64,000 nucleotides of DNA, taken from NCBI RefSeq assembly GCF_029893325.1, contig NZ_JARXWL010000002.1, forward strand, positions 62,001-126,000, read 5' to 3'. The notes under the pieces are model-generated. The model was not told the origin of the DNA. It did not search any database and saw nothing but the letters and a program-made list of their open reading frames with translations. Source of the stretch: Enterococcus sp. PF1-24. GTDB lineage: Bacteria > Bacillota > Bacilli > Lactobacillales > Enterococcaceae. Positions 18,060 to 27,366 of the stretch are shown here, in pieces. The position numbers and the translations under genes are program-made. Positions within the stretch are counted from its first letter, which is position 1. Each line of letters opens with the position of its first letter.

Positions 18060-19346
18060 TTATATCGGAATCAAGATTCTCAGGTGGAATTGGTTTTCGG
18101 GTGTTTCGATGGTTAGGGTTCCGTTATAGCGCTGGGTAATTTCTTTCATGCTTGTTAAGCCGAAACCGTGCATTTTTTTATCAGTTTTTGTGGTGATGAG
18201 TTGGTCGCCAGAAAAAACAAGATTTTCCTTTAAGGAATTAACAAGTTTCATTACAAAAAAGCCTTTTTCTACTGCGCAATGTAATCCAAGGTGGCGCTGA
18301 TTTTCTGGAAGTTTTAAATTGGCTTCCAAAGCATTGTCGATGCTGTTAGCAAAGAGTGTACAAATATCTAAATCTGCGATAGCTATTTCTTTAGGTATAT
18401 GGACATTTAATTCATAAGGAATCTTATTCTTTTCAAAAAGTGGAACTTTTGCTGATAAAACAGCATTGATAATTTCCTGCTGACAATAACGTTGACCATT
18501 TTTTAAAGCAGGTGAATCAATTAGTTGTTGAAGATAGGCTTGCTGTTCAGCACCTTGTAAGCCGCTTAAAGCAGTTAAATGATTGGCTAAATCGTGTCGC
18601 AGGTGACGTAATTGCTGTTGTGACTCTTCCATATTTAAATAGTATTGATGGCGCAATTGTGCTAATTGTTGTTCCTCAGTTAATTTTTCATGACGAGAGA
18701 AAAAGATAATTACGACTAAAATAGTTAAGGTTGCCAAAACAGCTAAACACATCATCAAAACTAATAGGCTCTCTTGTGGAACATATAAGACATCGTCGAA
18801 AGGATTATCGTAGATTCCCAAATAATAAGGATCTGTGAAAGAAGTGACCGCAATCACCGTCGTTACAGGCATTATACTTAAAAAATCGACTAATATCCAA
18901 AGACGCCGAGAACGAATTGGCGGTTTACTGCTAGTTGGTAAAGTTTTTTTCGTAAAGAGATAAATGCTCAACCAACAAAGTAAACGAAATACAAAAATAT
19001 AGCGATCAAAAGGTGGTCGCACAGAGGTCAAAACGCCATTAATGGATAAAGGTAAAGTTACTAAAACCACTCCTAAAGATAAACGCGCCAACAAACTGCC
19101 TTTGTATAAAACTAGCAAGGTCAATAATTGCACGCCGAAAGCTAAAATGACAGGGATATAATCTCCTACGCCAATAAAAATCATTGAGGTAACTAAAAAT
19201 GAATGGGCAATAAAAGATAATAGCTGGCACCACCAAGCTTTCCGAATTTCTAAAAAGTGGTTAGTTAAACATAGTGAAAAAAAGCCGGGAATCAAACTTA
19301 ATAATGGTGTCATTAGCGTTATAAAATCAGTGACTATTTCATACAT
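18060..19346 (-). CDS. GHKL sensor histidine kinase (AgrC/ComD-like)
   Basis: 428 residues. The N-terminal half holds about six membrane segments, followed by a coiled region and the phospho-His in LRHLRHDLANHLTAL. Next comes a GHKL ATPase domain with DICTLFANSIDNALEA and a short glycine box MHGFGLTSM. The start at 19346 overlaps the end of the regulator gene and has AAGGGA upstream in that gene. Kinases of this class pair with LytTR regulators and often sense peptides or bacitracin-like stress. The target is inferred to be the divergent ABC transporter. Confidence 0.9.
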   Translation of the reverse strand: MYEIVTDFITLMTPLLSLIPGFFSLCLTNHFLEIRKAWWCQLLSFIAHSFLVTSMIFIGVGDYIPVILAFGVQLLTLLVLYKGSLLARLSLGVVLVTLPLSINGVLTSVRPPFDRYIFVFRLLCWLSIYLFTKKTLPTSSKPPIRSRRLWILVDFLSIMPVTTVIAVTSFTDPYYLGIYDNPFDDVLYVPQESLLVLMMCLAVLATLTILVVIIFFSRHEKLTEEQQLAQLRHQYYLNMEESQQQLRHLRHDLANHLTALSGLQGAEQQAYLQQLIDSPALKNGQRYCQQEIINAVLSAKVPLFEKNKIPYELNVHIPKEIAIADLDICTLFANSIDNALEANLKLPENQRHLGLHCAVEKGFFVMKLVNSLKENLVFSGDQLITTKTDKKMHGFGLTSMKEITQRYNGTLTIETPENQFHLRILIPI

Positions 19347-20067
19347 AATTATCATTCCCTTGCTCAAGTAAAGAATCCGTAAAAGTTTTAATCATTCCTG
19401 GACGTTGGTTGCGACTAATAGGTAAAGTTTCTTCAGCTAATTGAACCGAATTACCTGTGATTTGTTGCACTGCAGCTAAGTAAACTAAATAACGACGATG
19501 GATACGGAAAAAATGGGGAGCGACTTGTTTTTCAACATCATCTAATTTTCCGTAAAAAGCATATTTTTGCGTCTCTGTAACTAAGATAACTTGCCGGCGT
19601 TCACTCATAAAATACAAAATTTTTTCGTAAGGGATGCGATATAAACCTGCTGTATTTTGAAAAGTATAAACTTTTTGAGAATGTTTCACCAATGATGCTT
19701 GAACTTTATTCAAGACTCTAGTTAGTTGCTCCTCTTTAGCAGGCTTCAATAAATAATCCAAAGCACCCACTTCATAGCCATCAAAAACATAATCAGCATA
19801 GCCAGTCACAAAAACTAAAGCTAGTTGCTGATTGGTTTCCCGAATTTTTTTAGCGGCAGCCATCCCATCTAAGTCTGCCATTTCAATATCAAGAAATAAT
19901 AAATCTAAGGCATCTGGATGTTTTTCTAACCATTTTAACAAGCCTTCTGCTGAAGAAAACTCATAAATTTGACAGTTAGTATTTTGCCGCGCTAAACAAC
20001 GTTCAACATTACAGCTTAAAGAAAAACGTGCTTTTTGCTGATCATCGCAAATTCCAATTCTAAGCAT
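19339..20067 (-). CDS. LytTR-family response regulator
   Basis: 242 residues: a receiver domain (phospho-Asp in LLFLDIEMADLDG, Lys in YLLKPAKEE) and a LytTR DNA-binding domain from about residue 137 (IPYEKILYFMSERRQVILV ... FFRIHRRYLVYLAAV). AAGGGAG precedes the ATG. It is transcribed away from the ABC transporter genes, with four phased repeats in the shared 268-bp space that suit this class of regulator. Confidence 0.92.
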   Translation of the reverse strand: MLRIGICDDQQKARFSLSCNVERCLARQNTNCQIYEFSSAEGLLKWLEKHPDALDLLFLDIEMADLDGMAAAKKIRETNQQLALVFVTGYADYVFDGYEVGALDYLLKPAKEEQLTRVLNKVQASLVKHSQKVYTFQNTAGLYRIPYEKILYFMSERRQVILVTETQKYAFYGKLDDVEKQVAPHFFRIHRRYLVYLAAVQQITGNSVQLAEETLPISRNQRPGMIKTFTDSLLEQGNDNYV

Positions 20068-20177
20068 TTATTATCTCCCTTACTTTTTTCTAAAATAAAG
20101 TATGATCCAGTTGAAAGCCCTTTAATTTAGAAGTTAACTTTTATTTGACTCTATAGTATCACAGGCAAGAAACAAAA

Positions 20178-20265
20178 ACCATATTTGACAAAATCAATAC
20201 CACAAATGACAAATTCAGCCCTTTTTTGTCATAAATAGCAAATAACTTACCACAAATAGCACACA
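20178..20265. promoter_or_regulatory. Four phased direct repeats, candidate LytTR operator
   Basis: CATATTTGAC at 20180 and CACAAATGAC at 20201 are exactly 21 bases apart. CATAAATAGC at 20230 and CACAAATAGC at 20251 are also exactly 21 bases apart. LytTR regulators (AgrA, ComE, BlpR) bind pairs of about 9-bp direct repeats one 21-bp register apart, on one DNA face. The array ends about 75 bases before the transporter start, next to a possible TAATAT-type -10. Confidence 0.72.
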
Positions 20266-20335
20266 TAGAAACGATGAGCTTATTTCATGGTAAGTTAATA
20301 TTATCAAATGATTAAATGAGAAAAGGGGTTTTACT

Positions 20336-21085
20336 ATGTTGTCTGTTGAAAATCTACACAAATCTTATCAAGTGGGGCGTACGACTTATGAAGTTTTAAA
20401 AGGGGCTTCTTTTAAAATCGATAGCGGAGAATTTGTTGCTGTGATGGGGCCTTCCGGTTCGGGCAAAACAACCATGTTAAATTGTATTTCCAGCTATATT
20501 CCTTATGAAAAAGGCAAAATTAAGTTAGGCAATATTCAAATGGATAGTCTTTCTGAAGAGCAACTGGCTGATTTACGTAATCGCAAGTTGGGTTTTGTTT
20601 TCCAAGATTTTATGTTGTTAGATGGTTTGACGATTAAAGAAAATATTATGCTTCCTCGCATGATTGCGGGCAAAACGGATCATGGCATGATTGATACTGC
20701 GGAACGTTTGTGTCAGATTTTTGGCATCACTGCAATTAAAAATAAATATCCAGCTGAAGTTTCTGGGGGAGAACGCCAACGGACAGCTGTTGCGCGGGCA
20801 TTGGTTAATAATCCCTTAATGATTTTGGCAGATGAACCGACAGGTAATTTGGATTCAAAATCTTCAGCCGCAGTCATTCAATCTTTTAAGCGAGCACAAA
20901 AGGAATTAAACGCCACTATTTTTATGGTAACCCATGATAGTTTTGCGGCGGCTCATTGTGATCGCGTGATTATTATGAACGATGGTGTTGTTAACAATAT
21001 TTTGCAAAATCATGGTAATATCAGCCAATTTCAAGATGAATTATTAGCAGCCATCAAAGCAATGAGTGAGGAGGTTACAGCATGA
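20336..21085 (+). CDS. ABC transporter ATP-binding protein (BceA/VraD type)
   Basis: 249 residues with Walker A GPSGSGKTT, signature VSGGERQRTAVARAL, Walker B MILADEPTGNLD and switch His in VTHD. The MacB/BceA-type subfamily is shown by LADLRNRKLGFVFQDFMLL. The permease gene overlaps its stop by 4 bases (ATGA). Such transporters usually protect against cell-wall-active peptides, with the neighbouring two-component system sensing them. Confidence 0.92.
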   Translation: MLSVENLHKSYQVGRTTYEVLKGASFKIDSGEFVAVMGPSGSGKTTMLNCISSYIPYEKGKIKLGNIQMDSLSEEQLADLRNRKLGFVFQDFMLLDGLTIKENIMLPRMIAGKTDHGMIDTAERLCQIFGITAIKNKYPAEVSGGERQRTAVARALVNNPLMILADEPTGNLDSKSSAAVIQSFKRAQKELNATIFMVTHDSFAAAHCDRVIIMNDGVVNNILQNHGNISQFQDELLAAIKAMSEEVTA

Positions 21086-23181
21086 AGAGCTTAAATCAAG
21101 CCTATAGCAAATTACGCCGTAAAAATCTCAATCAGTATTTTTTATTGACGATTTGTATTTTCTTATCGGTTTTATTAATTAGTGCTTTCTCAGTCACTAT
21201 TGAAAGTCATACTGTTCAAAGAATGTTGCCAGCTGGTGGCGATTCAAGAAAACAGATGATGATGATTTTTTTATTAGCGATTTTAGGCTGTGGCCTCTTT
21301 ACGACTTATGCTTCAGCTTTATTTTTCCGTGGAAAAAGCCGTGAGTTTGGTATTTATATGGCGCTGGGAGTGAGGAAGAAAAGAGTAGTTCGATTACTTT
21401 GTCAAGATTTATTACTGGTAGCTGTTTTAAGTACCACCGCTGGCATTTTATTAGGAACGTTGTTAGCAGCTGGTCTTTGGCAAGTCTTTCAAATATTTAT
21501 TGTAAATACTGATGATATGTATTTTTCAATTGCTTTAACAGGCTATTTGTGGCCGCTGCTCTTTTCACTATTTACCATTGTTGTGCTGCTTTTATCAGGT
21601 TGGCTGTTTATTCGTCGCAGTAATGTTTTAGAAATTATTAATCAGCAACGAAAAACCGAACAGGTGAAAGAGGTGAAACGCTGGTATGGAATCGCTGGCC
21701 TGCTTTTATTACTGGTAGGGGTTGGTGTTCCTTCGGCTTTGCCTCAGATTTTAGCAGAAAAAGGCTTTACACCACCTTTTTGGGTTAATTTATTTTACTT
21801 GGTGGCGGCTGTGGGACTGTATTTTATTTTGTTGTTTCTTGTGGTACGGGGATTTGGTAGTAAACAAAGCTATTATAAAAATATTATCACTCGCAGTATG
21901 ATGCGTTTTCAAGGGCGCCAAACGGTTTTAAATATGTGTGTAATCACACTTTTGACGGTGGCGGGGTACTTTGCTTTATTTTATATTCCTATGAATCTAA
22001 TTCCTGAAATTGTAGAAATTAGCGAACGACCAATTGATTTTGCTTTTCATTATCAAGCAACTGAAACCGCTATTCCACAACAGGAAGCAATTGAAGCGCT
22101 AGCTGCTGAAAATAAGATTGAAATGCAGGATTATCTTACTGTTGATTTTGTTAATTTAGCTACAGATGGTTATGATCGTGAGTGGACCGATGATGGTCGT
22201 TATGGCGATACTTATTACGAGTTTTATAATGAAGAAAGTTTTATGTCAGTCAACACTTTTCAAGCTATCACAAAAATGGATGTTAGCTTAGCAGATGGGG
22301 AATTTATTTTCGTTACTTCTGAAAATTATGTTCAAAATCCTTATGATTATTTTGAAGAGATGACTTGCTTCACCAATCCAGATACGAAAGAAAAATTAAC
22401 CGTTAAGTTTGCTAAAATTATTAAATACAATCAGTTACATCGTTTCATTTTACTTTCTGATAATGACTATGCACAATTAACGAATGGCCTAAGTGATACT
22501 TGGCGAGAAAAATGGATTCAATTTAATGTGGCAGATTATGAAAAATCTTATGATTTTGCCAAACAATTAAACAACATCATCATTGATAATAGTAGCCAAC
22601 AATCAGCAATTTATAGTTACTACGATCGGGTTGAAAAAATGAATGTTACTGCAAAAGGTGAAAGTTATTTTGGCGATACTGTACCTGAAATGCAAGTGGA
22701 TTACGATGCTCGTGAGACCTCTGAATTTACTGAAGCCTGGCGCTATATGCCATATTTCAGAATTTTAGACAAACAAAATATGGTAGTCAATCGCTCTGTT
22801 TATATCATGCTGTTTTTCTTTATGATGATTATCTGTTTAGCGACAGTGATTATTATCGCTTATACTCGCAGTTTGACTATCGCTGTCAATAATCGCCAAG
22901 TTTATACTGACTTACATCGTTTAGGTGCTAACCAACAATACATTGATAAATCGGTTAAAAATCAAGTGGCAAAAGTCTTTTTTATCCCCATCGCGATTGG
23001 CACACTGTTGATGTTTTTATATAGTTTTTCTTTAATGTATAACAATGACGGTCAGTTAGTTTACGATGAATTATTGGCAATTACCGTAAATGGGATTTTA
23101 TTATTATTAGTCAGTGGTTTTCTGTATTTTGTTTATCGCTTAACTTTAAAAAAAGTGCGAAGGGCACTGAATTTTCGCTAA
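21082..23181 (+). CDS. BceB/VraE-type ABC permease with large extracellular domain
   Basis: 699 residues, about ten membrane segments. An extracytoplasmic domain of roughly 225 residues (about 300-570) sits between the sixth/seventh and last three segments. An FtsX-type core is at the N-terminus (FFRGKSREFGIYMALGVRKKR) and C-terminus. This topology is that of BceB peptide-antibiotic transporters. Together with the ATPase and the divergent LytTR/GHKL system it makes a plausible peptide sensing and resistance module. The pairing of a Bce-type pump with a LytTR rather than OmpR-type regulator is less usual. Confidence 0.9.
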   Translation: MKSLNQAYSKLRRKNLNQYFLLTICIFLSVLLISAFSVTIESHTVQRMLPAGGDSRKQMMMIFLLAILGCGLFTTYASALFFRGKSREFGIYMALGVRKKRVVRLLCQDLLLVAVLSTTAGILLGTLLAAGLWQVFQIFIVNTDDMYFSIALTGYLWPLLFSLFTIVVLLLSGWLFIRRSNVLEIINQQRKTEQVKEVKRWYGIAGLLLLLVGVGVPSALPQILAEKGFTPPFWVNLFYLVAAVGLYFILLFLVVRGFGSKQSYYKNIITRSMMRFQGRQTVLNMCVITLLTVAGYFALFYIPMNLIPEIVEISERPIDFAFHYQATETAIPQQEAIEALAAENKIEMQDYLTVDFVNLATDGYDREWTDDGRYGDTYYEFYNEESFMSVNTFQAITKMDVSLADGEFIFVTSENYVQNPYDYFEEMTCFTNPDTKEKLTVKFAKIIKYNQLHRFILLSDNDYAQLTNGLSDTWREKWIQFNVADYEKSYDFAKQLNNIIIDNSSQQSAIYSYYDRVEKMNVTAKGESYFGDTVPEMQVDYDARETSEFTEAWRYMPYFRILDKQNMVVNRSVYIMLFFFMMIICLATVIIIAYTRSLTIAVNNRQVYTDLHRLGANQQYIDKSVKNQVAKVFFIPIAIGTLLMFLYSFSLMYNNDGQLVYDELLAITVNGILLLLVSGFLYFVYRLTLKKVRRALNFR

Positions 23182-23200
23182 AAGGATATAAATAACTAAA

Positions 23201-23239
23201 AAGACTTTGCTTTTTGAAAAATAGAAGCAAGGTCTTTTT
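23201..23239 (+). terminator. Terminator after the ABC permease
   Basis: A 13-bp stem (AAGACTTTGCTTT / GAAGCAAGGTCTT, wobble pairs) followed by TTTTT. Confidence 0.8.
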
Positions 23240-23310
23240 ACTGTTTTATAGAGATAACTTGCTTTTTTTCAAATAGTAGTGTTAAATTTCTATAACGATT
23301 AACTTATGAA

Positions 23311-24075
23311 ATGAGCGTAATTAATTTGAAAACAGTAAAAATAGATAATCTGATTATAGGCGAAGGGTTACCCAAAATTATTGTCCCTTTAGTTGCTAAA
23401 ACGGAAACTGAAATACTTGAAGAAGCCAGATTTTTGGCGACAGTTGATTGTGATATTATCGAGTGGCGGATTGATTTTTTTGAAAAGGTTAGTGATTTTA
23501 AAGCTACGGCGGTCTTGTCTCAGCAAGTGAAACAGCTGGTTGAGAAACCTTTATTAATCACTTTTCGTTCCCAAAGAGAAGGTGGCGTCACTGAATTGAC
23601 AGATGAAGCATATTTTTCTTTGTATCAAGAAATTGTTGCTGAAGGTGCGTTTGATTTATTAGATGTTGAATTGTTTATGCCCACAGTTAAAGTGACCGCG
23701 CTAATTGCTGCAGTTCATGAAAAAGGGGAAAAAGTTATTCTTTGTAATCATGATTTTCAAAAAACGCCTGCGAAAAATGAAATAATTGACCGACTAAGAA
23801 AAATGCAGGCTTTACAAGCTGATATTTGTAAAATTGCTGTGATGCCTGAAAAACCAGCAGATGTTTTAACTTTATTAGCTGCCACACAAGAAATGAATCA
23901 ACGCTATGCTGAAGTTCCTTTAATCACCATTTCCATGGGGAAATTAGGAGAAATTAGTCGGATAGCTGGCAACACATTCGGTTCGGCAGCGACTTTTGGC
24001 GTTGCCAAAAAAGCTTCCGCTCCCGGACAAATACCCGTGGCAGATTTGCGGATAATTTTGAATACTTTACAATGA
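23311..24075 (+). CDS. aroD: 3-Dehydroquinate dehydratase, type I
   Basis: 254 residues. Third step of the shikimate pathway. Family motifs: KIIVPLVAKTETEI, DIIEWRIDFF, LLITFRSQREGG, VILCNHDF, and the Schiff-base Lys in DICKIAVMPE. The terminal part is SMGKLGEISRIAGNTFGSAATFG. No clear ribosome binding site precedes ATG 23311, so a TTG at 23326 (LKTVKIDNLIIGEG) is a possible alternative. The gene stands alone here, apart from any aro cluster. Confidence 0.95.
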   Translation: MSVINLKTVKIDNLIIGEGLPKIIVPLVAKTETEILEEARFLATVDCDIIEWRIDFFEKVSDFKATAVLSQQVKQLVEKPLLITFRSQREGGVTELTDEAYFSLYQEIVAEGAFDLLDVELFMPTVKVTALIAAVHEKGEKVILCNHDFQKTPAKNEIIDRLRKMQALQADICKIAVMPEKPADVLTLLAATQEMNQRYAEVPLITISMGKLGEISRIAGNTFGSAATFGVAKKASAPGQIPVADLRIILNTLQ

Positions 24076-24184
24076 TGATTGTAAGCAGAAAGCTAGACAG
24101 CTGTATGCTTTAGTTGTAAAGTGAAATTAGTAGAAAACAAGCTTAATTAAAATTTCAAAAGTTACTTATTGGAGGAAATAATAA

Positions 24185-25099
24185 ATGTATGATGTAATTG
24201 TAATTGGTGCTGGACCTGCTGGGATGACAGCTGCTTTATATGCTTCTCGCTCAAACTTATCAGTTTTAATGATTGAAAGAGGCGCGCCTGGTGGGCAAAT
24301 GAATAATACCGCTGAGATTGAAAATTACCCAGGTTTTGATTCCATTATGGGGCCTGAATTGGCGGGTAAGATGTTTGATGGTGTCACTAAATTTGGCACA
24401 GAGCATGCCTATGGAATTGTAACTGATGTAATCAATCATCAAGACCATAAAGAAGTTGTTTGTGAAGAACATAGCTACAAAGGCAAGACAGTTGTCATCG
24501 CAACTGGTTGTGTTCACCGTAAATTAGGTGTCAAAGGGGAAGAAGAATTCGCTGGTCGCGGTGTTTCTTATTGTGCGGTTTGTGACGGCGCCTTTTTCCG
24601 AGGTAAAAAATTATTTGTCATCGGTGGTGGCGATTCAGCAGTGGAAGAAGCTATTTATCTTACTCAATTTGCTTCAGAAGTGGTGATTGTTCATCGTCGT
24701 GATCAATTAAGAGCGCAAAAAATCATTCAAGATCGAGCTTTTGCTAATGAGAAAATTACTATTATCTGGGATAGCGTCTTAGAAGAAATTATTGGCAATG
24801 AGATGATGGTTACCGGTGCTAAAATTCGTAATGTAAAAACCGATGAAGTTACAGAAGAAACAGTCAACGGGGTCTTTATTTATGTCGGCTTAGATCCATT
24901 AACTGAGCCTTTCAAAAAAATCGGCTTAACAAATGCAGCTGGTTGGATTGAAACTGATGAAGATATGAAAACTAGTATCCCAGGGATTTTTGCAGTAGGA
25001 GATGTGCGAGAAAAAACACTTCGCCAAATCACAACGGCGGTTGGTGAGGGCGGTATCGCTGGCCAACAAGTTTATCAGTATTTAGAAGAACATCAATGA
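24185..25099 (+). CDS. trxB: Thioredoxin reductase
   Basis: 304 residues. FAD-binding GAGPAGMTAA at the N-terminus, redox-active CAVC in SYCAVCDGAFF (about residue 133), NADPH-binding GGGDSAVEEA and C-terminal GIFAVGDVREKTLRQ. GGAGG at 24172-24176 fixes the start. Single gene with its own terminator. Confidence 0.97.
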   Translation: MYDVIVIGAGPAGMTAALYASRSNLSVLMIERGAPGGQMNNTAEIENYPGFDSIMGPELAGKMFDGVTKFGTEHAYGIVTDVINHQDHKEVVCEEHSYKGKTVVIATGCVHRKLGVKGEEEFAGRGVSYCAVCDGAFFRGKKLFVIGGGDSAVEEAIYLTQFASEVVIVHRRDQLRAQKIIQDRAFANEKITIIWDSVLEEIIGNEMMVTGAKIRNVKTDEVTEETVNGVFIYVGLDPLTEPFKKIGLTNAAGWIETDEDMKTSIPGIFAVGDVREKTLRQITTAVGEGGIAGQQVYQYLEEHQ

Positions 25100-25112
25100 A
25101 ATTAGCCTTTTG

Positions 25113-25149
25113 AAAACCGTTTGCTATTTTTGCGCAGACGGTTTTTATT
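25113..25149 (+). terminator. Terminator of trxB
   Basis: A 12-bp stem (AAAACCGTTTGC / GCAGACGGTTTT) followed by T-rich sequence, 14 bases after the trxB stop. Confidence 0.85.
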
Positions 25150-25258
25150 TATCGTAAACTAATTTTAAGTAGAGTTTAGAGAGTCAGTAAGGTACAATCA
25201 AATTAATAATAAAATCAATTTTAGCTTTAGAAGGAACTGGAGAATTGAGGATGATAAT

Positions 25259-26167
25259 TTGACGAACTTAAATATTAAGAAAAAGGTCCTGTTGTTAGGC
25301 GCGCAAGGAAATCTTGGTAGTCAGATAAAGAAAGAATTTGTAACCAATTCAGCCTATGAATTGATTTGTTGGACAAGAAAAGATTGTGATCTCTTAGATT
25401 TGATTGTTGTTGAAAATAAAGTTAATGAGTTGAAACCAGCAATTGTTATTAATACAGTTGCTTACAACAATGTTGATGTTTGCGAAAATAACTTAGTAGA
25501 ACAAAAGCTTGCAATCAAATTAAATGTTCTATTACCGGCAACTTTAGCAAAAGTTTGTAGAATGATTAACGGACAATTGATTCATTTTTCAACAAATTAT
25601 GTTTTTTCTGGTGAAGAAAAAACTTATTCTGAAAGTGCTGCTGTCTCGCCGATAAATTTTTACGGATTGTCAAAATCTTTAGGAGAAGAAGCGATTTTAG
25701 CAGAAGCAGCTGAAGGGCTTAAAGTTATTATACTGAGAGTCGCTAACCTTTTTGGTCCATCAGGTGAAAGCAACAACTCTAAAGCTAGTTTTTTTGCTGC
25801 TATGAATAATGCTGCTAAAACACGAGATACTTTGACAGTGGTTAATGATGAGCAGTGTTGCTTTACTTATACTAAAGACGTTGCTAAAGTAATTTTACAG
25901 TTGACCGAAGAAAATAAATTTCAAGGAATATATCATCTTGTAAATAGCGGAGGGGCTAAAACTTGGTATGAGGCTAGTAAACTATTTTTTGACTATTTGC
26001 AAAAAGAGATAACTTTAATTTCTGTTAACGGAGAAGCTTTAAATCGAAGTGCTGCCAGACCAAAGTCCGCAGTAATTGTGTCTGAACGCGCAGAACTTCC
26101 TGTTTTAAGAGATTTTGAAACTGCACTTTATGAGTATTTAGAAGAGTATCATGAGGATTTTAAATAG
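25259..26167 (+). CDS. RmlD/RfbD-like NAD(P)-dependent sugar-nucleotide reductase
   Basis: 302 residues of the extended short-chain reductase family. The nucleotide-binding LLLGAQGNLGSQI is at the N-terminus, with INTVAYNNVDVCE, FSTNYVFSG and the catalytic YGLSKSLGE (YxxxK). These match dTDP-4-dehydrorhamnose reductases, but no other rhamnose genes are near, so the substrate is uncertain. The TTG start at 25259 follows GAGG at 25247-25250. An overlapping ATG at 25251 opens only a four-codon frame and could dampen initiation. Confidence 0.75.
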   Translation: MTNLNIKKKVLLLGAQGNLGSQIKKEFVTNSAYELICWTRKDCDLLDLIVVENKVNELKPAIVINTVAYNNVDVCENNLVEQKLAIKLNVLLPATLAKVCRMINGQLIHFSTNYVFSGEEKTYSESAAVSPINFYGLSKSLGEEAILAEAAEGLKVIILRVANLFGPSGESNNSKASFFAAMNNAAKTRDTLTVVNDEQCCFTYTKDVAKVILQLTEENKFQGIYHLVNSGGAKTWYEASKLFFDYLQKEITLISVNGEALNRSAARPKSAVIVSERAELPVLRDFETALYEYLEEYHEDFK

Positions 26168-26314
26168 AAATAAAAAATTGAAAATATGAAGAAAAATAAT
26201 AAATAAAATCCAGTTCGTATCATTTGGTATTTTAAGCGTTTCAAGCTAGACTATAAGTATAGGTAAGGCTTGTTAACACTACCTAAAATTTTAAAATGAT
26301 AGGAGCGGATTTCC

Positions 26315-26848
26315 ATGGATGCTAGAAGAAAACAAAGAGGGATGGATTGGGGTTCTTTAGTAGTAGGAATACTTTTTATCTTGACAGCAATACTTTCTTT
26401 TCGTGATCCGGAGGGGAATTTGATTGCGATTACTATGGTTATCGCAACTTTTGCAATTGTTAAAGGGGCCATTGAAATTTTTGTTCGCCGGCGTTTTAGC
26501 CAATTAACTGGTTATAAGGCTTATGCCCCCATTTTGTTAGCGATAATTGATATTTTGTTAGGTATTTATTTATTTTTCAATTTGAATATTGGAGTGGCTT
26601 TGTTGCCATATGTGTTTGCTGCTTGGTTTTTACTAGATTCTATTTTAGGCTTGTTTACTTTGGATTTAGCTCGCAGTATTAGTGAAGGTTATTTTTGGTT
26701 GGCACTGATAATTGATGTTATGGGGATTGTTTTAGGGGTGGTATTATTATTTAATCCACTTTCTTCAGCTCTAACTTTAAGCTTTGTCGTTGGTTTTTAT
26801 TTTATGATTTTTGGGATTAACGAAGTGATTTACGCTTTTAGAAGTTAA
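26315..26848 (+). CDS. HdeD-family (DUF308) membrane protein
   Basis: 177 residues with six predicted membrane segments. The pattern ILFILTAILSFRDPEGNL ... IVKGAIEIFVRRR ... ILLAIIDILLGIYLFF is that of DUF308/HdeD proteins, which are linked to acid stress in enterobacteria but of unclear role here. TAGGAG lies 12 bases before the ATG. Confidence 0.85.
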   Translation: MDARRKQRGMDWGSLVVGILFILTAILSFRDPEGNLIAITMVIATFAIVKGAIEIFVRRRFSQLTGYKAYAPILLAIIDILLGIYLFFNLNIGVALLPYVFAAWFLLDSILGLFTLDLARSISEGYFWLALIIDVMGIVLGVVLLFNPLSSALTLSFVVGFYFMIFGINEVIYAFRS

Positions 26849-26900
26849 GCTTTATTTACAATAATAGTTTAAACATTTAAATTGAATAATTAATATGAAG

Positions 26901-26930
26901 CTAGGCCTTGTTAAGAGGTCTAGTTTTTTT
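26901..26930 (+). terminator. Terminator of the HdeD-like gene
   Basis: An 8-bp stem (CTAGGCCT / AGGTCTAG with one wobble) and a run of seven T, about 50 bases after the stop. Confidence 0.75.
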
Positions 26931-26967
26931 ATAGTCAAAAAAATTTTAGAAAAAATGTAAAATAGAC

Positions 26968-27026
26968 TTTACAAAAAATGTAAAGCTTGCTATACTACGA
27001 ATGAAGAAAAGTAAAGCAAGCTATAC
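26968..27026 (+). promoter_or_regulatory. Promoter and repeated dyad operator of the XRE-NatAB operon
   Basis: TTTACA at 26968-26973 and TATACT at 26991-26996 are separated by exactly 17 bp. The -35 lies in the palindrome CTTTACA-N5-TGTAAAG. A 16-bp near-palindromic word, GTAAAGCTTGCTATAC at 26980-26995, recurs as GTAAAGCAAGCTATAC at 27011-27026. The copies are 31 bp (about three helical turns) apart, one on the -10 and one past the start point. Autorepression by the adjacent XRE protein is inferred. Confidence 0.75.
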
Positions 27027-27091
27027 ATTTAATAGTGTTACTAATTTTCAAAGAAAAATCATCACAATGAAACAAAGTAGGGGGAAAGGTG

Positions 27092-27295
27092 ATGAAAAAT
27101 CGGATTCAAGAGTTAAGAAAAATGAACAAAATTACTCAAAATGAATTAGCCGATGCAGTTGATGTTACGCGGCAAACGATTATTTCATTAGAGAGTGGTC
27201 GTTACAATGCGTCTTTATTTTTAGCTCATAAAATTGCTAAGTTTTTTCAATTAACCATTGAAGAAATCTTCATTTTTGACGAAGAAGACGACTAG
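27092..27295 (+). CDS. Small XRE-family regulator (Cro/CI type, YozG/YgzD-like)
   Basis: 67 residues, just one helix-turn-helix domain (KITQNELADAVDVTRQTIISLESGRYNASLFLAHKIAKFF). ATG 27092 is preferred to GTG 27089 on the basis of GGGG at 27081-27084. Regulators of this size often sit at the head of operons with a small membrane protein and an ABC exporter, as here. It probably represses its own operon through the repeats upstream. Confidence 0.88.
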   Translation: MKNRIQELRKMNKITQNELADAVDVTRQTIISLESGRYNASLFLAHKIAKFFQLTIEEIFIFDEEDD

Positions 27296-27366
27296 TAGAG
27301 AATGAATGGAGAATAACTCATAAGAAAATTAATTATTAACTATTTTTAAACGGTGGTGGAAATAAA

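Noticed and set aside
24090-24125. Hairpin after aroD as a terminator
   Set aside because: The stem AAGCA..AGCT/AGCT..TGCTT is interrupted and has no T-run.
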